Shown one piece after another: positions 60,640 to 64,000 of a stretch of DNA of 64,000 nt. The stretch's first letter is position 1; the number at the start of each line of letters is the position of its first letter. The position numbers and the translations under genes were made by a program. The stretch lies in NCBI GenBank assembly GCA_965153455.1, contig OZ234497.1, positions 8,432,001-8,496,000 of the forward strand, in the 5' to 3' direction. Below the pieces are notes generated by a model. That model saw only the letters and a program-made list of their open reading frames with translations. It did not search any database and had not been told where the DNA came from. The stretch is from Sphagnum compactum (Eukaryota; Bryophyta; Sphagnopsida; Sphagnales).

Positions 60640-63600
60640 AAATGAAAAATATATAAAGGAAGTTCGAATTTGAAGTCTAATCATTCAAAATGATGAATCT
60701 TCTTTGAAAGGAAACTTTTTAAAAGGGAATTTCAATGGCAAGTGCTTAACAAGAGCAATGAATCAAATGCAACACAATCTACAACACCCTTTGACTACTG
60801 GCTCTCCTGATTTTGATGACTGAAACTTATGCCCAACGGATCGAGTGGAATGTCAACCCCTAGGAGAGTGAAGCAAATGCACAATGAATTTATAAAGATG
60901 AAATATTGTCAATGTGACTAAAAAGTTGGGCAACGTTATGTCACACTTGACCTTGCATTATTCCATTATTATTGTATGAAACATGTGTTCAATCAAGGTG
61001 TTCCTTATCACATGCATCAAGCCACAATGTTTAAGGATATGTGCTTATAGTGTGCAATCCCATGTTTGGATAAAGCCATCAAAGATTGGATATGGACAAT
61101 GTTACACTTAGTCTTTCTATTGTGCAACTCTTAGCAAGACAAGAACAACATTGTTTTGAGTAAGACCTCATTAGATAATTGTGGACATATTCATTTTATA
61201 CTCATGCATACTATTTGCAATGTTATGGATATGTATGTTAATTTAAATACAAACACCATTGGGACATGACAACCAACACTAAGTTTTGGATGAATGCAAA
61301 TTCTAATAAAATATTTTATTTTCAATAGAAACCAATTGTCTTGACATCATCTTGAACTCCTACTAGCCACATAGTTCATTGTAAGGTTTTGAAAGGTTTA
61401 CACCAACTTTGGCAAATATAACGGTTTATCATATACCAATATGATAAATGGTATGAAAAATGAAAAAAATTAATGTTGAAATGGTATAGACAATTAGGTG
61501 AATTGCAAACTAGTCCATATTGTTATGGTATGAATATAATCAAATGTATATTTTTAAAGTAATGGTATGAATATAAATAATGAGGAAACTAATATTTACA
61601 AGTATTGAACATGCATATTGGTATTGTGTGAAAAAATCCTTATACCTTTAAAAAAAATTCTTTTAGATTTTCATTTGTGAAATGAAGATTATTAAAATGT
61701 TCCAAATGAGTGCCACTAAAATGCTTGAAACATTGCTGAAGAATATTATGATGTGGGGTGAAAGCACATTACAACGACCAAAAAATGTTGTTGCAAATAT
61801 TGTTTTCCAAACTATGCAATTTTCAACTTTCACCAAGCTAATATTAAAAGAGGTTTTCATAAATTATACTCAAAATAAGGTAGCTCAATATCTAAATAAT
61901 GCAATTGTAAAAAGAAACAAAATTTTTTGATCATCATTAAATGATTAAAGAATATATTTGTGAAAATTTATATGTTGTCATGATATACTGCAAAGTGCAA
62001 ATATACTTTTAAAATGATTCAAATAATTACAAAACTTGATGAAATACTATATTGAATATGAATTAATTGTACCATTTCAATTACAATTGAAATTTTTGAC
62101 CCATGTGATTTCACAAAAAACATCTAGATAACTTTTTCACTCAAATGAACATAAGTGTGTTGAAAACAAATATTTTGTTAAAAAATTACTTTCATTTGAA
62201 ATATCACAAGAATTACGTTGGAGGCCTTTGTATCAAAATTAATTTTATATGTTTATCAAACGTTAGGTAAAACCAAAGAAAAATTGTCCTCAAAATATAC
62301 CACAATATAACCCCCCAAAAAAATGTTTTCTTGCTTAAAGCAGGCCTCCCCTGTGTGGGGTCCCTTTAATACAAATTGAAAAAATTATGTTAAATTTTTA
62401 CACATTGTTGGTAAAGTTCATTACAATTTACATATACATTTTCCCGTAACCCCCCTTCATTTCTTCATTTTCTTATTTTTTTTCCTCTCAGCTTGTCACG
62501 TTTCATTTCATTTCAACAAAATGAGGCATGTTACGATCAACAACTAAATCATAATTTAAATATGAGAAACCAAACTTTTACTTGTCAATGCAAGGCCTAT
62601 ATTAGTGTGGGGTGGGTATTAAATTTGCATGTGGGTATTTGGCAAGTATTAAGTTGGGTATATATATATAGCTATCAAGGTTAAACATTTCAAAACCTTG
62701 CAACCAAATCCTACTTGATGAAATCAAAATTATGGGTATTTGCCTTTGCCACCACCCCCCGCCCTTATTCACAACTACAATGAAAATGAAAAGAAAAACA
62801 AGGTTATTTATTTGGAAAAAACTTGGATTTGTACCCTTGATATAACTATTGGGGCATACAATAAGGTTAGGGTTACATTGTTTCCTTGAACATTAAAGCC
62901 TTCAACAAAAAAAATCATCATCTCTTGATTTCTTAAAAAACAACTTGCAAGTTAAAATAGCTTGGATGTGATCAATCTTGAGATGGAGTATTGTCATTCT
63001 TTAGCACATCAATGCAAAGGAATGTAGTTAAAGGAATAATAATTGAAGGAAAGTTGGTCAATGAAGCTCACAATAAGTGGTACCACCTAGAATCTCCAGA
63101 AGATTTCACAAAGGAAATCAAAGAAGGTAAGCAGTATTTGCTTGTTCATGAACTTTCTTTGTTCATTACGTTTTTTTTTTGTCCATCCAATTTTTTTTAG
63201 TGTTTTCAAATTTCACCTTCTTCATTTGAAAGAGAAAAATCACCATTGTTGTCTTGCACCAATTATCAATTAAGAAAAAGTAAAGGAGAAGAAATATTTT
63301 TGTAACATTGTTGTGGCCTTCAATGACCTACATGCATCTTATAATAACTGAACTTTCATTTCATGGTCTTACAAGCATAAGGGTTTTGTTCATTTTCTTT
63401 TCACAACCTTTGTACTCTAAGTTCACCATTTGCTTGAAGTCATCATCTGGTCTCGAGTTCCATTTTTTCAAAATGTTTGGCAACAAGGGAATGGGTTTTA
63501 CAATGAACATGAATGATGTTATTTTTAACCTCAATTCTCCCTCATGCAAGATGTGACATAAACAACTTGCAAGTTGATTGTGAGGGTGAACAAAATTTAG

Positions 63601-64000
63601 AAGATGCAATGGTGATGAGGCACACCTATGTAAAGTGCACATGGAAGAATTGAAAACATAGGAGTTGCTTAGAAGCCTTATAATCACCACTCACCAACAT
63701 GAGTTTTTTCAAGGTAAATGACAACCAACCTATAGATATGAATGTGAACCAAATCATGTGATGCATAATATACCACTATCATACATGTGACCCTAAAATT
63801 CAAGCATTGTGCACTAGGTGTTGTAAAGGTCTCATTACTACTTACCACAAAACAAATGGTATTGATGCCATGAAAGAACATGTGGAGGTAGAACATAATA
63901 TTGACATTATTTAAATTGTATGAATAATAAGGCACAAGTTGTTTCAAATCCACATTTGATCAAGAACCAATTATTAAGAGGCTAAATGTAACTCAAATGC
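60640..64000. other. AT-rich spacer without recognisable gene
   Basis: No convincing gene is present. Short plus-strand segments near 63010-63125 (encoding NVVKGIIIEGKLVNEA and WYHLESPEDFTKEI) and 63440-63557 (FGNKGMGFTMNMNDV) read like relics of a coding sequence but lack known motifs and are separated by non-coding DNA. They may be a decayed gene or transposon. Confidence 0.45.

Noticed and set aside
1-64000. CRISPR arrays, phage or bacterial operon features
   Set aside because: Spliced genes, plant families and plant repeats show this is eukaryotic nuclear DNA; the tandem arrays have no spacer-repeat alternation.

Overview
This window is nuclear DNA of a land plant. It holds four recognisable intron-containing genes in 64 kb, short introns with GT-AG borders, AT-rich gene-poor spacers, telobox-like (AAACCCTAA) tracts and remnants of plant-type DNA transposons. 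The protein content (a IIIf-like bHLH factor, an organellar ClpP, an atypical phosphoglycerate kinase) and the large repeat-filled spacers fit a non-seed land plant (moss, liverwort, lycophyte or fern). I cannot name the species from sequence alone.

Layout. 0-1 kb: a decayed PIF/Harbinger transposase on the minus strand. 1-5.4 kb: AT-rich spacer with minisatellites and an inverted-repeat block. 5.4-10.8 kb: a multi-exon bHLH transcription factor gene (+) with a bHLH-MYC_N domain, a bHLH and a C-terminal ACT-like region. 10.8-46 kb: a 35-kb desert with no convincing gene, holding many tandem arrays (247, 121, 91, 81, 70 and 63 bp units), a CACTA-type palindromic MITE, a hAT-like MITE, a possible SINE head and interstitial telomere-like repeats. 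46-49.5 kb: a two-exon four-finger C2H2 zinc-finger gene (+). 51.3-55 kb: a four-exon ClpP gene (-), probably mitochondrial. 55.1-56 kb: about ten degenerate tandem units with telobox cores directly upstream of ClpP. 56.8-60 kb: an eight-exon divergent phosphoglycerate kinase (+). 60-60.6 kb: an unassigned open frame on the minus strand. 60.6-64 kb: AT-rich spacer.

The genes do not form an operon or an evident pathway cluster; this is an ordinary eukaryotic neighbourhood. ClpP and the PGK-like gene are divergently transcribed, sharing a 1.8-kb intergenic region with the telobox array on the ClpP side and a G-box on the PGK side. I rebuilt exon structures by eye from reading frame, splice consensus and family motifs. 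ClpP is fully determined (250 residues, catalytic spacing exact). The PGK-like model (482 residues) has one uncertain acceptor, and the bHLH model (about 740 residues) has two uncertain junctions in its N-terminal domain.

No clearly new multi-gene system is visible. The observations most worth following are the divergent PGK, the MITE whose empty site is preserved in neighbouring tandem units, the satellite whose every monomer carries a telomere-like hairpin, and the telobox array at the ClpP/PGK divergent promoter.
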